The notes: a model not told the origin generated them from the letters alone. 64,000 nucleotides of DNA from Micromonospora_E sp048060115 (GCF_048060115.1 NZ_JBHMIM010000043.1:1-64000), one strand, 5' to 3'. Positions 16,272 to 25,497 are shown, counted from the stretch's first letter. Program-made: numbers and translations.

Positions 16272-17597
16272 GTGACCGACGAATCCCCCCTGCGCCGTCG
16301 GACCGCGCAACGCCCAGCAGGGAGCGAGCCGCACCACAACCCGCTGGCGTCCGCGCCGGCGTCCGATGTCGTGGGGCCCTCCCCTTCGCCCGGCGGGCCC
16401 GTTCCGCTGACCGCCCCCCGCGACGGCACCCCCGAACCGGTGGCCGACGTCGACGCTCTCGCCGAGGTGGTGGCCCGGTTCGCCGCCGGCACCGGGCCGG
16501 TCGCCGTCGACGCCGAACGAGCTTCCGGATATCGCTACAGCCAGCGCGCGTATCTGGTCCAGCTACGCCGATCCGGGGCCGGAACCACGCTGATCGACCC
16601 GCTGCCGCTGCCGGATCTGAGCACGCTCGACACAGCGCTCGCCGACACCGAATGGGTGTTGCACGCGGCCAGCCAGGATCTACCCTGCCTGGCGGACCTC
16701 GGTCTGCGTCCACGCCGGCTGTTCGACACCGAGCTGGCGGCCCGGCTGGCCGGCTTCGAACGCGTCGGGCTGGCCGCGCTCACCGAGTCGCTACTCGGAT
16801 TCTCGCTGGAGAAGCATCATTCCGCCGCCGACTGGTCGACCCGCCCGCTGCCGGACTCGTGGCTCACCTATGCCGCGTTGGACGTGGAGATGCTGGTCGA
16901 CCTGCGGGACGTGCTCGCGGTGGAGCTGGAGCGCCAAGGCAAGCAGCAGTGGGCGGCGGAGGAGTTCGCCGCCCTCGTCAACTGGGGCAGTCAGCCACCG
17001 CGGGCGCGCCCTGAGCCCTGGCGGCGGACCTCCGGCATCCACCGGGTACGGGGGGCGCGGGCACAGGCCCGGGTTCGAGCGATCTGGTACGCCCGGGACG
17101 AGGTCGCGGCCCGGCGGGATTCGGCACCCGGCCGGGTACTGCCGGACTCGGCGATCGTCGCGGCCGCCGAGCTGGATCCCCGCGACGAGCGGGCGCTGCT
17201 GGCGTTACCGGGGTTCAGCGGCCGGTCCGTGCGCAGGCTGGCCCGGATCTGGCTGGACGCGTTGGCTGCCGCCCGGGCCCTGCCCGACGGCGAGTTGCCG
17301 GTGGCGCCGACGGTCGACGGCCCGCCGCCGCCGCACCGGTGGGCAGAGCGCGATCCGGCCGCGGCGGCCCGGCTGGCCCGCTGCCGGGAGGTCGTCATCC
17401 GCACCGCAGCGGCGGAAGTGCTGCCACCGGAGAATCTGATCGCCCCGGATTCGATCCGCCGGTTGGCCTGGGCTCCGCCGGACGAGTTGACCGAGGAGTC
17501 GGTGGCGGCGATCTTGCGCGGCTTCGGTGCCCGCGCCTGGCAGGTGTCGTTGATCATCGCCGAGCTGACCGACGCGCTGGCGGGTCCACCGGACTGA
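16272..17597 (+). CDS. rnd: ribonuclease D family 3'-5' exonuclease
   Basis: A 441-aa DEDD exonuclease with one or two HRDC domains, acting on RNA 3' ends (tRNA or other structured RNA). Exo motifs: VAVDAERASGYRYSQRAY (D80, E82), HAASQDLPCLADLGL, and YAALDVEMLVDL. HRDC-type helices follow from about residue 230 (RRTSGIHRVRGARAQARVRA and LLALPGFSGRSVRRLARIWL). The first 50 residues are Pro-rich and poorly conserved, typical of the actinobacterial Rv2681-like group. It sits next to DUF3000 as in mycobacteria. GTG 16272 is the start. Confidence 0.92.
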   Translation: MTDESPLRRRTAQRPAGSEPHHNPLASAPASDVVGPSPSPGGPVPLTAPRDGTPEPVADVDALAEVVARFAAGTGPVAVDAERASGYRYSQRAYLVQLRRSGAGTTLIDPLPLPDLSTLDTALADTEWVLHAASQDLPCLADLGLRPRRLFDTELAARLAGFERVGLAALTESLLGFSLEKHHSAADWSTRPLPDSWLTYAALDVEMLVDLRDVLAVELERQGKQQWAAEEFAALVNWGSQPPRARPEPWRRTSGIHRVRGARAQARVRAIWYARDEVAARRDSAPGRVLPDSAIVAAAELDPRDERALLALPGFSGRSVRRLARIWLDALAAARALPDGELPVAPTVDGPPPPHRWAERDPAAAARLARCREVVIRTAAAEVLPPENLIAPDSIRRLAWAPPDELTEESVAAILRGFGARAWQVSLIIAELTDALAGPPD

Positions 17598-17609
17598 CCA
17601 CCGGCCCGC

Positions 17610-17642
17610 AGGGCGACGTCGGGCTCCTCCGGACGTCGCCCT
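17610..17642. terminator. bidirectional hairpin between rnd and galE
   Basis: AGGGCGACGTC pairs with GACGTCGCCCT (11 bp) around an 11-nt loop, in the 53-nt gap between two convergent genes. Confidence 0.6.
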
Positions 17643-17650
17643 TGCGCGGC

Positions 17651-18649
17651 TCAGTCCTCGAGCACCTCGTCACGCCGGGCGGACCAGGCCAGCGAGTGGC
17701 CGATACCGTCGGCGATGGATAGCTCCGGCTTCCAGTCCAGCAGTTGGCGGGCCCGGACGCTGCGGGTGTAGGAGCCGGCCGCGTCGCCGGGGCGGGGCCC
17801 GGTTTCGCGTACCAGCAGCGGCTGGTCCGAAACGGACCGGAACGCCTCGACGAACTCGCGCACCGTTGTTCCGTCGCCGGTGCCGAGGTTGAGCACCTCG
17901 TAGCGCCGGTCGGTGTCCTGCGGCAGGATCTGGTCGAATCGGCGCAGCGCCTGGACGTGGGCCCGGGCCAGATCCCAGACGTGGATGTAGTCGCGGATCC
18001 CTGAGCCGTCGCGGGTCGGCCAGTCGACGCCGGTGATGGCGAACTCGGCACCGGTCTCGGCGGCGGTGATCAGCCTGCCGAGCACGTGGGTCGGCTGGCG
18101 GATCTGCAGTCCGGTACGCAGTCGCGGGTCGGCGCCGATCGGGTTGAAGTAGCGCAGCGACAGGGCGCGCAGCGGCGTCGCGACGGCGCAGTCGGCGAGC
18201 ATCTGCTCCATCATCGCCTTGGTCCACGCGTACGGGCTGGTCGGCTCGAGTGGTGACGACTCGTCGACGGAGAAGTCCTCGCCCGGGCGGTAGATGGCCG
18301 CCGACGAGCTGAACAGGTACCGTCGGGCTCCGTTGCGGAGCACGTGCTCGATGAAGTCGATCGACTTGGCGACGTTCTCGCGGTAGTAGCGCAGCGGCTC
18401 GGCGACCGACTCGGGCACCACGATGAGGGCGGCGGCGTGTACGACGGCGTCGATGTCCGGGTGGTCGGCGAAGATCCGGTCGATCAGGGCGCCGTCGGCG
18501 ATGTCGCCGTGGTAGAACAGGCGGTCGCGGGTGAACTCGATCCGCCCGGTACTGAGGTTGTCCAGCAGCACCGGCGTCACGCCGTCGTCGAGGCAGGCGG
18601 AAGCGATCGTGCTACCGATGAAACCCGCGCCCCCCGCGATCAGAACCTT
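17651..18649 (-). CDS. galE: UDP-glucose 4-epimerase
   Basis: A 332-aa short-chain dehydrogenase-type epimerase interconverting UDP-glucose and UDP-galactose with bound NAD. The N-terminal VKVLIAGGAGFIGSTIAS is the NAD motif; the catalytic serine is in FSSSAAIY and the YxxxK pair in SPYAWTKAMME. RYFNPIGA and GDGTTVREFVE are sugar-nucleotide-site signatures. GTG 18649 with an upstream GGAGA is used as start. The gene is divergent from fadA; a 32-bp perfect palindrome lies midway between them. Confidence 0.92.
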   Translation of the reverse strand, partial: KVLIAGGAGFIGSTIASACLDDGVTPVLLDNLSTGRIEFTRDRLFYHGDIADGALIDRIFADHPDIDAVVHAAALIVVPESVAEPLRYYRENVAKSIDFIEHVLRNGARRYLFSSSAAIYRPGEDFSVDESSPLEPTSPYAWTKAMMEQMLADCAVATPLRALSLRYFNPIGADPRLRTGLQIRQPTHVLGRLITAAETGAEFAITGVDWPTRDGSGIRDYIHVWDLARAHVQALRRFDQILPQDTDRRYEVLNLGTGDGTTVREFVEAFRSVSDQPLLVRETGPRPGDAAGSYTRSVRARQLLDWKPELSIADGIGHSLAWSARRDEVLED

Positions 18650-18720
18650 CACCGCGTCTCCTTCGTGTCGGATTGCCACAAGGTACCCGACCCGGTTCGG
18701 CCCATCCTCGGCACCGGCAT

Positions 18721-18752
18721 GGACTCGGTGTGGCCCGGGCCACACCGAGTCC
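18721..18752. repeat. 32-bp perfect palindrome between galE and fadA
   Basis: Two 16-nt arms (GGACTCGGTGTGGCCC and its exact complement) meet with no spacer. The centre is about 88 nt from galE and 90 nt from fadA, almost exactly in the middle of the divergent region. It is followed, towards fadA, by TTACCGACAAGTAG (an imperfect TAC-N6-GTA inverted repeat at 18769-18781) that may be a separate operator. The element could be a regulator-binding site acting on both genes or a cruciform-forming element. Confidence 0.85.
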
Positions 18753-18826
18753 GGCCGTCGACGCTAGTTACCGACAAGTAGCATAGGGTCTGCCCCGCGT
18801 TTCCCAGGCCGGCTAGGAGGCCCATC

Positions 18827-20047
18827 GTGCCGCGTGAAGTCCGGGATGTCGTCTTCGTCGACGGCGTCCGCACCCCGTTCGGCAAAGCCGGCGGGATGTA
18901 CGCCCACACCCGCGCCGACGACCTCGTCATCCGCTGCATCCGGGAGCTGTTGCGGCGCAACCCGCAGCTACCCGCCGACCGGGTCGAAGAGGTCGCCATC
19001 GCGGCCACCACCCAGACCGGTGACCAGGGCCTCACCATCGGGCGCACCGCCGCCCTGCTGGCCGGCCTGCCCAGGACGGTGCCCGGCTTCGCCATCGACC
19101 GGATGTGCGCCGGCGCGATGACCGCGGTCACCTCGGTGGCCGGTGGCATCGCGATGGGTGCCTACGACATCGCCGTCGCCGGCGGCGTCGAGCACATGGG
19201 CCGCCACCCGATGGGCGAGGGCGTCGACCCCAACCCCCGCATCCTCGCCGAGAAGCTGGTCGACCCGTCCGCCCTGATCATGGGAGCGACAGCAGAGAAC
19301 CTGCACGACCGGCTGCCCGGCGTCACCCGGGCGCGCACCGACGCCTTCGCGCTCGCCTCCCAGGTCAAGACCGCCAAGGCGTACGCCAACGGCAAGCTGC
19401 AGCCCGACCTGGTGTCGGTGGCGGTCCGCGACCCGGAGACCGGCTGGGGGTTGGCCACCGTCGACGAGGCTCCCCGGGAGACCTCGCTGGAGAAGCTGGC
19501 CACCCTCAAGACGCCGTTCCGACCACACGGTCGGGTCACCGCCGGAAACGCCGCCGGGCTCAACGACGGCGCCACCGCCAGCCTGCTCGCCGCCGAGGAC
19601 GTCGCCCGCGAGCTGGGCCTTCCGGTGGCGATGCGGATGGTCTCGTACGGCTTCGTCGGCGTCGAGCCGGAGGTGATGGGCGTCGGCCCGATCCCGTCCA
19701 CCGAAAAGGCGCTACGGCTGGCCGGCCTCGGCATCGACGACATCGGCCTGTTCGAGCTCAACGAGGCCTTCGCCGTCCAGGTGCTGGCCTTCCTCGACCA
19801 CTTCGGCATCGCCGACGACGACCCCCGGGTCAACCAGTGGGGCGGTGCCATCGCCATCGGACACCCGCTGGCCTCCTCCGGCGTACGGCTGATGACCCAA
19901 CTGGCCCGGCAGTTCGCCGAGAACCCGCAGGTGCGCTACGGGCTCACCGCGATGTGCATCGGCATCGGCATGGGCGGCTCGGTGATCTGGGAAAACCCGG
20001 CCTGGACCGGCGCGGGCACCACGGCGCAGCAGGGAGAAGAGGGCTGA
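18827..20047 (+). CDS. fadA: acetyl-CoA C-acyltransferase (3-ketoacyl-CoA thiolase)
   Basis: A 406-aa thiolase, the last enzyme of fatty-acid beta-oxidation, releasing acetyl-CoA. The acyl-enzyme cysteine is in FAIDRMCAGAM; histidine in NEAFAVQ...GGAIAIGHPLASSG; and the second active-site cysteine in AMCIGIGMGGS. AGGAGG is 6 nt before GTG 18827. The stop overlaps the ATG of fadB (TGATG), so a two-gene fadAB operon with coupled translation. A palindrome and an imperfect operator-like inverted repeat upstream are the likely control region. Confidence 0.95.
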   Translation: MPREVRDVVFVDGVRTPFGKAGGMYAHTRADDLVIRCIRELLRRNPQLPADRVEEVAIAATTQTGDQGLTIGRTAALLAGLPRTVPGFAIDRMCAGAMTAVTSVAGGIAMGAYDIAVAGGVEHMGRHPMGEGVDPNPRILAEKLVDPSALIMGATAENLHDRLPGVTRARTDAFALASQVKTAKAYANGKLQPDLVSVAVRDPETGWGLATVDEAPRETSLEKLATLKTPFRPHGRVTAGNAAGLNDGATASLLAAEDVARELGLPVAMRMVSYGFVGVEPEVMGVGPIPSTEKALRLAGLGIDDIGLFELNEAFAVQVLAFLDHFGIADDDPRVNQWGGAIAIGHPLASSGVRLMTQLARQFAENPQVRYGLTAMCIGIGMGGSVIWENPAWTGAGTTAQQGEEG

Positions 20048-22116
20048 TGACGGCGCTGGACAACCCCAACGAGGTGGTCACCAAGGCCCTGGTCCGACAG
20101 GTGAACGTACCCGGCCTTGACCGGCCGGCCGCGCTGATCACCCTGGACAACGGCCTGGACCACCGCAAACCGAACACCCTCGGCCCGGCCGGACTCGCCA
20201 GCCTGAACGCGGCGATCACCGAGGCGCTGGCCGGCGAGCCGGCGTTCGTCGCGGTGACCGGCAAACCGTACGTCTTCTGCGTCGGTGCCGACCTGACCGC
20301 GATGCCGCTGGTCACCAACCGGGAGCAGGGCCTGGAGATCGGCCGGATGGGGCACCGGGTCTTCGCCCGGTTGCGCGACGCCGCCGTGCCGACGTTCGCC
20401 TTCGTCAACGGTGCCGCGATGGGCGGCGGCCTCGAACTGGCCCTGCACTGCCACTACCGGACGCTGTCCGGCGGCGCCGCCGCGCTCGCCCTGCCCGAGG
20501 TGTCACTGGGCCTGGTGCCCGGCTGGGGCGGCACCCAGCTACTGCCGAACCTGATCGGCATCCCCGCCGCCGCCCAGGTGATCATCCAGAACCCGCTGAC
20601 GCAGAACAAGATGCTCAAGCCGAAGCAGGCCGCTGAGCTGGGCATCGCGGACATCCTGCTGGAACCGGCGGACTTCCTGGAACTCTCCCTGGAGTGGGCC
20701 GCCGGGGTGGTCCGCGGCGACGTCACCGTCACCCGCCCGGAGATCGACCGGGAGATGTGGGACGGCGTGCTCTACTTCGCCCGCCACCAGCTCGACCAAC
20801 GGCTGCACGGTGCCGTGCCGTCCGCGTACCGGGCGCTGGACCTGCTCGCGCTGGCCAAGGAGACCCCGTTCGCCGACGGGGCCGCCGCCGAGGTCGAGGC
20901 CCTGGCCGACCTGATCGTCTCGCCGGAGCTGCGCAGCGGGCTGTACGCGTTCGACCTGGTGCAGCGGCGCGCCAAGCGGCCGGCCGGCGCCCCGTCGGCG
21001 GACCTGGCCCGACCGGTGACCAAGGTCGGCATCGTCGGTGCCGGCCTGATGGCCTCCCAACTGGCGCTGCTGTTCGCCCGGCGACTGCAGGTGCCGGTGG
21101 TCCTCACCGACCTCGACCAGTCCCGGGTCGACGCCGGCCTGGGCTACGTGCACGCCGAGATCGAGAAGCAGGTCGGCAAGGGCCGGATGGACACCGGCAC
21201 CGCCGCGAAGCTGCTCGCCCTGGTCAGCGGATCGGTCGACAAGAGCGTCTTCGCCGACGCCGACTTCGTCATCGAAGCCGTCTTCGAGGACCTCAAGGTC
21301 AAGAAGCACGTCTGGGCCGAGGTCGAGGCGATCGTCAGCCCGGAGGCGATCCTGGCCACCAACACGTCGTCGCTGTCGGTCACCGAGATGGCCGCCGAAC
21401 TGACCCACCCGCAACGGGTCGTCGGCTTCCACTTCTTCAACCCGGTCGCGGTGCTGCCGCTGCTGGAGATCGTCCGGGGCGAACAGACCGACGACGCCAC
21501 CCTCGCCACCGCGTTCGCCGTCGGCAAGCAGCTGCGCAAGTCCTGCGTACTGGTGTCGGACGCCCCGGCGTTCGTGGTCAACCGACTGCTGACCCGCTTC
21601 CTCGGCGAGGTCTTCGCCGCGGTGGACGCCGGCACCCCGGTGGAGACCGCCGACGCCGCGATGGATCCGCTCGGTCTGCCGATGCGGCCGCTGGCCCTGT
21701 TGCAGCTGGTCGGCCCGCCGGTCGCCCACCACGTCGCCGGTACGCTGCACGCCGCCTTCCCGGACCGGTTCACGGTCAGCGACAACCTGCGCCGGATCGC
21801 CGAATCCGGCCAGCCGCTGATCGTCGACGACGACGTCAACCCGGAGATCGGCAAGCTGCTCGAGGTCGGAGCCGCGCCGCTGACCGCCGAGCAGGTCCGC
21901 CAGCGGGCCCTCGACGCGTTGGCCCAGGAGATCCGGCTGATGCTCGACGAGGGCGTCGTCGCCGAGCCGCAGGACATCGACCTGTGCCTGATTCTCGGCG
22001 CCGGCTGGCCGTTCCACCTGGGCGGCATCACGCCGTACCTGGACCGCACCGGCACCGCCGAACGGGTGACCGGCCGCCGCTTCCTGCCGCCCGGCGTGGC
22101 CAGCCCGCCGGCCTGA
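20047..22116 (+). CDS. fadB: multifunctional enoyl-CoA hydratase/3-hydroxyacyl-CoA dehydrogenase
   Basis: A 689-aa fusion. Residues about 20-230 are a crotonase domain: the oxyanion parts FCVGADLTAMP and NGAAMGGGLELALHC and the PEVSLGLVPGWGGTQLLP loop with the catalytic glutamate region. From about residue 319 there is the NAD-dependent dehydrogenase (VGIVGAGLMASQLALLFARR), with NTSSLSV, GFHFFNPVAVLPLLEIVRG and a C-terminal helical domain ending GWPFHLGGITPYLDRTG. It performs the hydration and dehydrogenation steps before the FadA thiolase. The ATG overlaps the fadA stop. A strong terminator follows. Confidence 0.94.
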   Translation: MTALDNPNEVVTKALVRQVNVPGLDRPAALITLDNGLDHRKPNTLGPAGLASLNAAITEALAGEPAFVAVTGKPYVFCVGADLTAMPLVTNREQGLEIGRMGHRVFARLRDAAVPTFAFVNGAAMGGGLELALHCHYRTLSGGAAALALPEVSLGLVPGWGGTQLLPNLIGIPAAAQVIIQNPLTQNKMLKPKQAAELGIADILLEPADFLELSLEWAAGVVRGDVTVTRPEIDREMWDGVLYFARHQLDQRLHGAVPSAYRALDLLALAKETPFADGAAAEVEALADLIVSPELRSGLYAFDLVQRRAKRPAGAPSADLARPVTKVGIVGAGLMASQLALLFARRLQVPVVLTDLDQSRVDAGLGYVHAEIEKQVGKGRMDTGTAAKLLALVSGSVDKSVFADADFVIEAVFEDLKVKKHVWAEVEAIVSPEAILATNTSSLSVTEMAAELTHPQRVVGFHFFNPVAVLPLLEIVRGEQTDDATLATAFAVGKQLRKSCVLVSDAPAFVVNRLLTRFLGEVFAAVDAGTPVETADAAMDPLGLPMRPLALLQLVGPPVAHHVAGTLHAAFPDRFTVSDNLRRIAESGQPLIVDDDVNPEIGKLLEVGAAPLTAEQVRQRALDALAQEIRLMLDEGVVAEPQDIDLCLILGAGWPFHLGGITPYLDRTGTAERVTGRRFLPPGVASPPA

Positions 22117-22166
22117 GCACCCCCGCTGTCCGGCACGGCCCACACCCCGGTCCGCCGCCGCACTGC

Positions 22167-22201
22167 CCGCTGCCCCACGACCACCCGTCGTGGGGCAGCG
22201 G
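22167..22201. terminator. strong bidirectional terminator hairpin
   Basis: A perfect 15-bp stem (CCGCTGCCCCACGAC with its complement) and a CACCC loop lies between the convergent fadB and histidine-kinase genes. Confidence 0.8.
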
Positions 22202-22228
22202 TCGCTGAGGAGTCGCTCAGCGGTCGAC

Positions 22229-23530
22229 TCAGCCGGCGCGGACCGCCCGTGGACCGGCCTGCTCACCGGGTGGTCCCGGCACGTCGTCCGCCGCCGGGAG
22301 AGTCACCGTCACCTCCAGGCCGCCGCCCGGTTGGGCGACCGCCGACACCGTCCCGCCATGCGCGTCGGCCACCGCCCGCACGATCGACAACCCGAGCCCG
22401 GAGCCCTTCGCGCCGGTCCGTTCCCGACCGCCCCGGCGGAACGGCTCGAACAACCCGGGCACGTCGGCCTGTTCCACCTCGAACCCGCTGTTGCCGACCA
22501 GCAGGTACACATGGGATCCGTGGCTGCCGGTCCGCGCCCACAGCCGACCGTGCAGATGGTTGTAGCGCACCGCGTTCTCAATCAGATTGCCGGCCAACCG
22601 GTCGAGCAGGCTCGGGTCGCCGGTCACCATCGCCGAATCCAGAGCGGTACGCACGTCCAGCTTGAGCCGGCGCGTCTCCCCCTGCATCGCCGACAACGCC
22701 GCACACACCCCGTCACTCAGGTCACTGGGCACCTTGCGGACCAGCCGCCGGCCGGACTGCGCCTCACTGCTGGCCAGCACCAGCAGCGCGTCGACCAGCC
22801 CGTTGGCCCGCTGCGAGGCGTCGCGCACCACAGTGGCCATCCGCCGGTACTCGGCCAGGTCGGCGGTGTCGTCACCCATCGTCACGTCGATCTCGGTCCG
22901 CATCACCGCGAGCGGGGTCCGCAGCTCGTGCGACGCGTTCGCGACGAACCGCTTCTGTGCCTCGAACGCCGTGCTGAGCCGATCCAGCATGCCGTCGAAG
23001 GTCGCCGCCAGCTCCGCCACCTCGTCGCCGGCACCGGCATAGCGGATCCGCTGGTCCAGCGTCTGCTCGCCCAGCCGGCGGGCGATCGACGTCACCTGCT
23101 GCAGCGGACGCAGCGCCCGGCCGACCACCGCGTACGCGCCGAGTACCCCGACCGCGCTGATCGCGATCAGGGCGACCAGCGACTTCGCCAACAACTCGCC
23201 GGACGCCTGGTCGGCGATCTGGTCCTGCCAGACCGCGGCGTCGAGCTGACGCCCGTCGGTGAGCACCACGACCGTGCCCGGCGCGAGCTGCTCGGCCGGG
23301 CGCAACGCATCGGTCACCAGCAGCCAGGCCAACAACACGAACGCCGACAACGCACCGACCAGCAGTACCCCGTTGAACAGGGTGAGTCGCAGCCGCAGCG
23401 TCGGCCGTGGCGAGCGCAACCCGAGCCGGAGTTGCCGCCAGCCGGCCCGCTCGTCGCCCGGCTCCACCACCGGGCCCTTCCCCGCGGCCGGGCCGCCGCC
23501 CGCCGGGCCGGGAGCAGCCGCCCGGGTCAC
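22229..23530 (-). CDS. two-component sensor histidine kinase
   Basis: A 433-aa membrane kinase. Two transmembrane helices (about 51-73 and 117-136) flank a short extracellular loop of roughly 45 residues (PAEQLAPGTVVVLTDGRQLD); a HAMP linker follows, then the H-box FVANASHELRTPLAV with the phosphorylated histidine at residue 201, N-box LIENAVRYN, and G-boxes in RTGAKGSGLGLSIVRAVADA. The small sensor loop gives no clue to the ligand. It overlaps the response-regulator gene by 4 nt (ATGA type), which precedes it in the operon. Confidence 0.93.
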   Translation of the reverse strand: MTRAAAPGPAGGGPAAGKGPVVEPGDERAGWRQLRLGLRSPRPTLRLRLTLFNGVLLVGALSAFVLLAWLLVTDALRPAEQLAPGTVVVLTDGRQLDAAVWQDQIADQASGELLAKSLVALIAISAVGVLGAYAVVGRALRPLQQVTSIARRLGEQTLDQRIRYAGAGDEVAELAATFDGMLDRLSTAFEAQKRFVANASHELRTPLAVMRTEIDVTMGDDTADLAEYRRMATVVRDASQRANGLVDALLVLASSEAQSGRRLVRKVPSDLSDGVCAALSAMQGETRRLKLDVRTALDSAMVTGDPSLLDRLAGNLIENAVRYNHLHGRLWARTGSHGSHVYLLVGNSGFEVEQADVPGLFEPFRRGGRERTGAKGSGLGLSIVRAVADAHGGTVSAVAQPGGGLEVTVTLPAADDVPGPPGEQAGPRAVRAG

Positions 23531-24219
23531 CGGTGCGCCTCGGCCCCGGCAGGCAGCTCCGGGCCGGTCACCCGGTAGCCCGCCCCGACCACCGTCTCGA
23601 TCAGCGGCGGATCGCCGAGCTTGCGGCGCAGCGTCATGACCGTCACCCGTACGGTCGTGGTGAACGGATCCGTGTTGGCGTCCCAGACCCGCTCCAGCAG
23701 CTCCTCGCTGGACACCACCGCGCCACGGGCCTTGACCAGCTCCTCCAGCACACCGAACTCCTTACGGGTCAGATCGACCGGCACACCGGCCCGGGCGGCG
23801 ACCCGCCGGGCCGGATCCACGGTCAGGTTGCCGACGGCCAACACCGGTGGTGCCGGTGGGGTGGCCCGCCGGCCCAACGCCTGCACCCGGGCGACCAGCT
23901 CGGTGAACGCGAACGGCTTCGGCAGATAGTCGTCGGCGCCGAGCTGCAGCCCTTCGACCCGGTCGGCGACGGTGCCGCTGGCGGTGAGCATCAGCACCCG
24001 GGTCAGTGCTCCGGAGCTGACCAGGTCGGCGCAGATCTGATCGCCGTGCACGCCGGGCAGGTCCCGGTCGAGCACCACCACGTCGTAGCGGGTCACGAAC
24101 GCCATCTCGTGCCCGGCGGAGCCGTCGTAGGCGACGTCCACCGCCATCCCCTGTCGACGCAATCCACGGACGATCGCGTCGGCGAGGTTGCGTTCGTCCT
24201 CGACCACCAGCACCCGCAC
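23527..24219 (-). CDS. OmpR/PhoB-family response regulator
   Basis: A 230-aa regulator with a receiver domain (acid pocket EDE at 7-9, phosphoacceptor D51 in VVVLDRDLPG, T in MLTASG, lysine in YLPKPF) and a C-terminal winged helix (VDLTRKEFGVLEELVKARG, VTVMTLRRKLGDPPLIETVVGAGYRV). AGGAGG stands before GTG 24219. Upstream, the minus strand reads TTCACGCAGGTTTAACGC, an AT-richer patch that could be part of its promoter or an autoregulatory site, but no clear direct repeat is visible. Partner of the downstream kinase. Confidence 0.94.
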   Translation of the reverse strand: MRVLVVEDERNLADAIVRGLRRQGMAVDVAYDGSAGHEMAFVTRYDVVVLDRDLPGVHGDQICADLVSSGALTRVLMLTASGTVADRVEGLQLGADDYLPKPFAFTELVARVQALGRRATPPAPPVLAVGNLTVDPARRVAARAGVPVDLTRKEFGVLEELVKARGAVVSSEELLERVWDANTDPFTTTVRVTVMTLRRKLGDPPLIETVVGAGYRVTGPELPAGAEAHR

Positions 24220-24300
24220 GGCGCCCTCCTGTCATCGCCCGCTCACACCCTGCGCAGCGCGGCGTTAAACCTGCGTGAAGCAGCAGGGCCGATGCCAAAA

Positions 24301-25497
24301 CTAGTCGGGCAGCGCCCAGATGCCGAGACTGCCGTCGGCGCGCCGGCAGACCACCGCCGCCGGGCCCGCCTGGCACGCTGCTACGCCCTCGCGTAGGTGC
24401 AGCAGCACCCTCGGAGTCGACCCGTCGGCGGTGATCCTGGCCACCCATGCCTCGGCCGCACCGGGGTCGGACCACTGAGCCAGCCAGCCGTCAGCATCGA
24501 CGGCGAGCACCGACCATCGACCGCTGCCGGGGGCTACCTGTTCGCCGGTCGCCGGGTCCACGACGATGCGATGACTGGACGGCTCGTCCCGACCGGGTGC
24601 GGTCAGCAGGTAGGGCCCCGAGCTTTCGACCGCGTACCTGTCCCCGTGGGCCCACCGGGTGGCGCCGTCGGCGGGGTCCAGCGCCCACATCCCTTGCTCG
24701 GCATCGTTGAGGCAGATCAGCGCACCACACGCGATCACGTAGCTGACCCGGGGTGCCAGTACCGACCACCGCGCCGCCAGCCCGTCGAGTTCGACGGCGG
24801 TCACCGACCCCCCGGCCGTCAGCACCAGCAGATCGTGCGCCGCCCAGCCGTACTCGGGCGCGAGCCTGGCCGGTAGGGCGCCGGCCGCCACCGCCCGGCC
24901 GGTCGCCGCGTCGAGGACCCGCACCTGTCGCTGCGGGTCCACCTGGATCACCTGCGCCAGCCGCCCGTCGACCCACCGAACGACGTCGAATCCACCCGCT
25001 GCGGGCGCGTACCAGCGCGGCTGTCCGGAATCGGCCTCGACCGCTCGCAGCCAGAGCCCGTCGCCCGCTTCCGGAGACTGCCCGGTGCCGACGACGGCAT
25101 CCATCCCCCGCAGGACCACCGCACCGTCGGTGCTGACTCCGATCACCTGACCGTCGGCCCGCCAGCGCAGCCTCCCGTCGCCGGTGCCGACCGCGACGGT
25201 ACGCACCACCCCTGTCGAGTCCAAGGAGCTGATCAACAAGCTGTCCCCGGCGAACCGATGGCCGAACTGGCCACGGCGTAGCCCGAGCGGGTCGACCGGA
25301 ACCGGTATCCGCCACTGTCGTTCTCCGGACGGCAGCCGGTAGGCGGCGAGGGTGTCCCCGGCTACGGCCCCGCCCGCCCGGTCGACCACGAACAACTGGT
25401 CACCGTCGACGAACGACCGTACGAAGCGGGTGGCGTCGAGCCGGACCGGCTCCGGGTGCGCGGGCGGCGGCGCGGCGGCGGTCGGTGCCGGCCGCAC
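24301..25497 (-). CDS. PQQ-like beta-propeller protein
   Basis: A 398-aa protein made of repeated propeller blades: LAAYRLPSGERQWRIPV, RTVAVGTGDGRLRWRADG, LRAVEADSGQPRWYAPA, VRVLDAATGRAVAAGAL, MWALDPADGATRWAHGD and RIVVDPATGEQVAP show the G-x-x-x-W docking pattern of PQQ-like repeats. No dehydrogenase active site is evident, so binding or scaffolding is likely. The protein starts at GTG 25497, 14 nt after the dxs stop, and has no signal peptide or transmembrane segment, which is unusual; the frame stays open a little into dxs, so the true N-terminus is uncertain. Confidence 0.75.
   Translation of the reverse strand: MRPAPTAAAPPPAHPEPVRLDATRFVRSFVDGDQLFVVDRAGGAVAGDTLAAYRLPSGERQWRIPVPVDPLGLRRGQFGHRFAGDSLLISSLDSTGVVRTVAVGTGDGRLRWRADGQVIGVSTDGAVVLRGMDAVVGTGQSPEAGDGLWLRAVEADSGQPRWYAPAAGGFDVVRWVDGRLAQVIQVDPQRQVRVLDAATGRAVAAGALPARLAPEYGWAAHDLLVLTAGGSVTAVELDGLAARWSVLAPRVSYVIACGALICLNDAEQGMWALDPADGATRWAHGDRYAVESSGPYLLTAPGRDEPSSHRIVVDPATGEQVAPGSGRWSVLAVDADGWLAQWSDPGAAEAWVARITADGSTPRVLLHLREGVAACQAGPAAVVCRRADGSLGIWALPD

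Noticed and set aside
16303..16420. RNase D start further downstream because of the Pro-rich N-terminus
   Set aside because: The GTG at 16272 gives a length similar to actinobacterial homologues and there is no better ribosome site later.
19105..20046. Upstream extension of fadB into fadA
   Set aside because: It is an out-of-frame shadow of the thiolase gene, rich in Arg; fadB starts at the overlapping ATG 20047.
20539..22266. 575-codon minus-strand frame opposite fadB
   Set aside because: Low-complexity composition without motifs, and overlaps strongly supported fadB.
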